NCBI GenBank assembly: GCA_017394765.1
Contig: JAFPXF010000093.1
Location: 1-27,996 of the forward strand
Source of the DNA: Bacteroidales bacterium
Lineage (GTDB): Bacteria; Bacteroidota; Bacteroidia; Bacteroidales; WCHB1-69
Length of the DNA: 27,996 nt
Direction: 5' to 3'
This document shows positions 25,996 through 27,996 of the stretch, in pieces; positions within the stretch are counted from its first letter, which is position 1; each line of letters opens with the position of its first letter. The notes under the pieces are model-generated. The model searched no databases and was not told where the DNA came from. It saw only the letters and a program-made list of their open reading frames with translations. The translations under genes and the position numbers were made by a program.

Positions 25996-26943
25996 TCACA
26001 TTTCATATTTTTTGCCGGGAAAGAAACGCGGGACGCTCTGGCAATATTTCTCATATTCCGGATACTTTCCGCCGCTGATCTCTTCCGCCAGAGACGAACT
26101 TCCCTGGAACAGGATCACCAACAGCAGCGCACCGATCACGCTCCAGTTGAGAATGCCGATTCCGGCAGCGATGGAAAAGAGGTAGAAGCACACCCAGATG
26201 GACTGTTCGGCGAAATAGTTGGGATGGCGGCTCCGTCCCCAAAGGCCCGTGGTGTTGAAACCTTTGTTGTATGGGACGGGTAATTCCTCCAACTTTTTCC
26301 CCTCTTTGATCATCGCCCACTTGCGGGTCTGGAATTTCCATTGCTGCTCATCAGCGACGGTCTCCCAGATGATGAATCCTAACATCAGCACTGTGGCGAC
26401 GGCATCCAGCCAGCCGAAAGGTTTGTCGGAATTCATAGCCACCAATGCCGGGAAGGTGGTCATCAGCACCAGCAAGTTTTGGTATATGGAGATGAAGAAG
26501 AGGTCGAACAACGCCCAAACCCAGCGTTTTTGGAAAGGCGGGCCGGAGCGGAGAATGGCCCATCGGTAGTCCTCTTCCCCTTCCCAGAACTTGAGTTTGT
26601 AAGCCCCTTTGCGGGCGAAATTCATGGTGAGACGGAGGCCCCAGAGTGTGGCCAGGACAGCCATCACCACCAAGCGGGCACTCATGCCGCCCTTGACGGC
26701 GATTACCCACGTGTAAACGATGGGAAGCAGACTCCAGAGCTTGTCCATCTGGCTGTTGTTTCCGGTGAGCTCGCCCACGATAAAGCAGAACGCTGCACTG
26801 CAGGACACAATAATGCCCAGAATCTTGAGCACTTCCAACTGCGCCTCATCCAATGTGGGACCCACAGTGAAATAGAGGATCGGGCAAACCACGATGGACA
26901 GTATCAACAGGGTGCCCATCAAAGGGATATTCATTTTCTTCAT
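25996..26943 (-). CDS. DUF1295 integral membrane protein (steroid 5-alpha-reductase-like)
   Basis: This 315-residue polytopic membrane protein has about seven hydrophobic segments, including about 8-27, 42-58, 88-103, 147-170, 180-195 and 255-280. The GLWGRSRHPNYF motif (233-244), with the conserved Arg/His/Pro/Asn, and the EEISGGKYPEYEKYCQSVPRFFP tail are typical of DUF1295. This family is related to steroid 5-alpha-reductases and isoprenylcysteine methyltransferases. The substrate is unknown; reduction or modification of a lipid is the usual guess. The frame is open to 26967, but that ATG lies within the -7 box, so MKKMNIPLMG at 26943 is chosen. Confidence 0.87.
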   Translation of the reverse strand: MKKMNIPLMGTLLILSIVVCPILYFTVGPTLDEAQLEVLKILGIIVSCSAAFCFIVGELTGNNSQMDKLWSLLPIVYTWVIAVKGGMSARLVVMAVLATLWGLRLTMNFARKGAYKLKFWEGEEDYRWAILRSGPPFQKRWVWALFDLFFISIYQNLLVLMTTFPALVAMNSDKPFGWLDAVATVLMLGFIIWETVADEQQWKFQTRKWAMIKEGKKLEELPVPYNKGFNTTGLWGRSRHPNYFAEQSIWVCFYLFSIAAGIGILNWSVIGALLLVILFQGSSSLAEEISGGKYPEYEKYCQSVPRFFPGKKYEM

Positions 26944-26964
26944 AAGAACATTATTTTGAGGCGG

Positions 26965-26972
26965 CAAAAATA
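26965..26972 (-). promoter_or_regulatory. Bacteroidetes -7 box (TATTTTTG) for the DUF1295 gene
   Basis: The minus strand reads TATTTTTGCCGCC, 21 bp upstream of the chosen start at 26943. It rules out the in-frame ATG at 26967. Confidence 0.6.
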
Positions 26973-27000
26973 TAAAAACTCCTTAAATGACAATCAAGTT

Positions 27001-27417
27001 TCATTTACTTTTTCTACTTTTTGGTTTTAAACATACGATTGCCACAACCACTTCCACGAGTCCGAACACGAAGTAGATGTTGCTCATGGCGTTAAAGCCC
27101 CACACCCACCATTCGAGGACGATCCAGAGCATGAGGATGATGCCGCCGGCGAGGACGGCCCATTGCGCGAGCGGGTGTTTCTTGAAAAGCAGGTACGCAG
27201 CCGCAAATTGGGTGAGGCCGTTCAGGAAAAGCAGCACGAGGCCAGACGGGATGAAGTTGCGGAAGAATATGTCCGGCCAGGGCATCTTCGCACGCAGCAT
27301 CTCCAACAGTGGCTCACCGCCCCACATTACGCCCGTGGGGTCGATCCACATCATCACGGCGCCGGCCACCGCACCGATAGCGATGAATAGGGTCAGGAAT
27401 TTTTCGAGTTTGAGCAT
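27001..27417 (-). CDS. Small four-TM membrane protein, unrecognised
   Basis: This 138-residue protein has four predicted membrane segments at roughly 7-25 (LTLFIAIGAVAGAVMMWI), 57-78, 84-106 (PLAQWAVLAGGIILMLWIVL) and 113-130 (NIYFVFGLVEVVVAIVCL), with a basic tail (KPKSRKSK). The loop between the first two segments carries GGEPLLEMLRAKMPWPDIFFRNFIPSG. I do not recognise a named family; DoxX-like or other small inner-membrane proteins are possible. It lies 57 bp upstream of the DUF1295 gene and 51 bp downstream of the 113-residue gene, all on the same strand, and shows no box of its own. It may be co-transcribed with the upstream gene. Confidence 0.75.
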   Translation of the reverse strand: MLKLEKFLTLFIAIGAVAGAVMMWIDPTGVMWGGEPLLEMLRAKMPWPDIFFRNFIPSGLVLLFLNGLTQFAAAYLLFKKHPLAQWAVLAGGIILMLWIVLEWWVWGFNAMSNIYFVFGLVEVVVAIVCLKPKSRKSK

Positions 27418-27468
27418 ACTATCTGATAATTTTTGCTGCTTTATAAAGAAGTTGTCAACACCTTAATT

Positions 27469-27810
27469 TCAGTCAGTTGACAAATCTTTCAGTTCCAATC
27501 CATTATCCAGAATCTGCAATGTGCTGAAATCCGGCCCTGAGATATTGAATTTGATGGCCTCGACTAATTCTTCGTATGTTATAGCAACACAAGAATAATC
27601 ATGCAAGATTCCTTCGTTTACGTATCCCGCCAGCCAACCAGCATGATATCCTGAGATCTGAATGATCTGGAACACCTTGCCTTCTTCGTAACATTGTGCC
27701 AAGACAAAGGCTTCCCGTTCAGTAATCCCATCATAGTGACTCGTTATAATAAAAACAGTCCCACGCCAATAAATGGTATAAGACTTCCCTTCAATTTCTA
27801 TAACTGACAT
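27469..27810 (-). CDS. Small hypothetical protein of unknown function
   Basis: This 113-residue acidic protein has no signal peptide or membrane segment. It begins MSVIEIEGKSYTIYWRGTVF and continues with ITSHYDGITEREAFVLAQCYEEGK, FQIIQISGYHAGWLAGYVNEG and YEELVEAIKFNISGPDF. I recognise no domain. The frame extends upstream to a TTG at 27825, but a -7 box at 27830-27837 puts the transcription start near there, so the ATG at 27810 is preferred. It may head a unit with the four-TM gene, 51 bp downstream. Confidence 0.65.
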   Translation of the reverse strand: MSVIEIEGKSYTIYWRGTVFIITSHYDGITEREAFVLAQCYEEGKVFQIIQISGYHAGWLAGYVNEGILHDYSCVAITYEELVEAIKFNISGPDFSTLQILDNGLELKDLSTD

Positions 27811-27829
27811 TGTTAATTTTTTCAAGCGG

Positions 27830-27837
27830 CAAAAGTA
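27830..27837 (-). promoter_or_regulatory. Bacteroidetes -7 box (TACTTTTG) for the 113-residue gene
   Basis: The minus strand reads TACTTTTGCCGC, 19 bp upstream of the ATG at 27810. It argues against the upstream TTG start. Confidence 0.55.
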
Positions 27838-27940
27838 CGCAAAATGTCTGGATGCGTTTTCGTTTGGTTGAAAAAATTATCTCCGCATATCGTACGTATC
27901 CATGTTCTCGTTTGTTTTCCGACATCATCCGAAAATATTG

Positions 27941-27948
27941 TATTTTTG
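27941..27948 (+). promoter_or_regulatory. Bacteroidetes -7 box (TATTTTTG) reading out of the window
   Basis: TATTTTTGCCGTG matches TAnnTTTG. The ATG codons that follow within the window are each closed by a stop within two codons, so the gene it serves, if protein-coding, starts beyond the right edge. Confidence 0.45.
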
Positions 27949-27996
27949 CCGTGTTGTTGCCAAAACGGAAGATGCTATGATGTGAACGGGTACATA

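Noticed and set aside
25792..26283. A 163-residue open frame on the plus strand beginning MESTEKITNRTRRKG
   Set aside because: Its second half is antisense to the DUF1295 gene, it has no promoter box, and its composition is not protein-like; a short real peptide at its start cannot be excluded.

Overview
The window looks like chromosomal DNA from a Bacteroidota bacterium, most likely of the order Bacteroidales. Three lines of evidence support this. (1) Promoter-like TAnnTTTG boxes, the Bacteroidetes -7 element, lie just upstream of most transcription units, and Shine-Dalgarno sites are not obvious. (2) Three secreted proteins end in type 9 secretion (T9SS) sorting domains, two of type A and one of type B. 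(3) Several families are typical of this phylum: DUF1573, DUF6913, the OstA-like LPS protein, an RprY-like regulator and a very large alpha-2-macroglobulin. I see no tRNA, rRNA, CRISPR array, IS element or phage structural gene.

Layout. Positions 41-3156 (minus) hold a DUF6913 gene, dapA and a secreted M14 carboxypeptidase as one apparent operon. Positions 3333-5332 (minus) hold lpxD-lpxC, the early lipid A steps, closed by a strong terminator; LpxC here lacks the FabZ half usually fused to it in this phylum. Positions 5455-7977 (minus) hold mpl (murein peptide recycling) and a DUF1573 protein. A 425-bp divergent intergenic region with a nested inverted repeat precedes a PKD-type T9SS type B protein (8403-10856, plus). 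Positions 10907-13102 (minus) are a lipoprotein plus OstA-like LPS-transport operon, preceded by a T9SS type A protein (13201-14748, minus). An orphan RprY-like response regulator (plus) converges on enolase (minus) over a bidirectional terminator.

The right half begins with a 2032-residue alpha-2-macroglobulin (17298-23396, plus). It retains a C-x-E-Q thioester-like motif and carries a TonB-plug-like segment where a bait region would be expected. A divergent ECF-like sigma factor follows on the same strand. Converging on it is a full-length T4 Rnl2-type RNA ligase (minus), whose 3' end is partly repeated just downstream of its stop codon. The window ends with two membrane proteins (DUF1295 and a 4-TM protein), an unrecognised 113-residue protein, and a promoter-like box reading out of the right edge.

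Much of the gene content concerns the cell envelope: lipid A synthesis (lpxD, lpxC), LPS transport (OstA-like), peptidoglycan precursors (dapA for DAP, mpl for recycling), surface export (three T9SS cargos) and a periplasmic or surface protease trap (A2M). The best candidates for unusual biology are the A2M with its inserted plug-like segment and neighbouring sigma factor, the Rnl2 RNA ligase in a cellular context, and the unfused LpxC. All functional calls are from reading the sequence; no database search was run.
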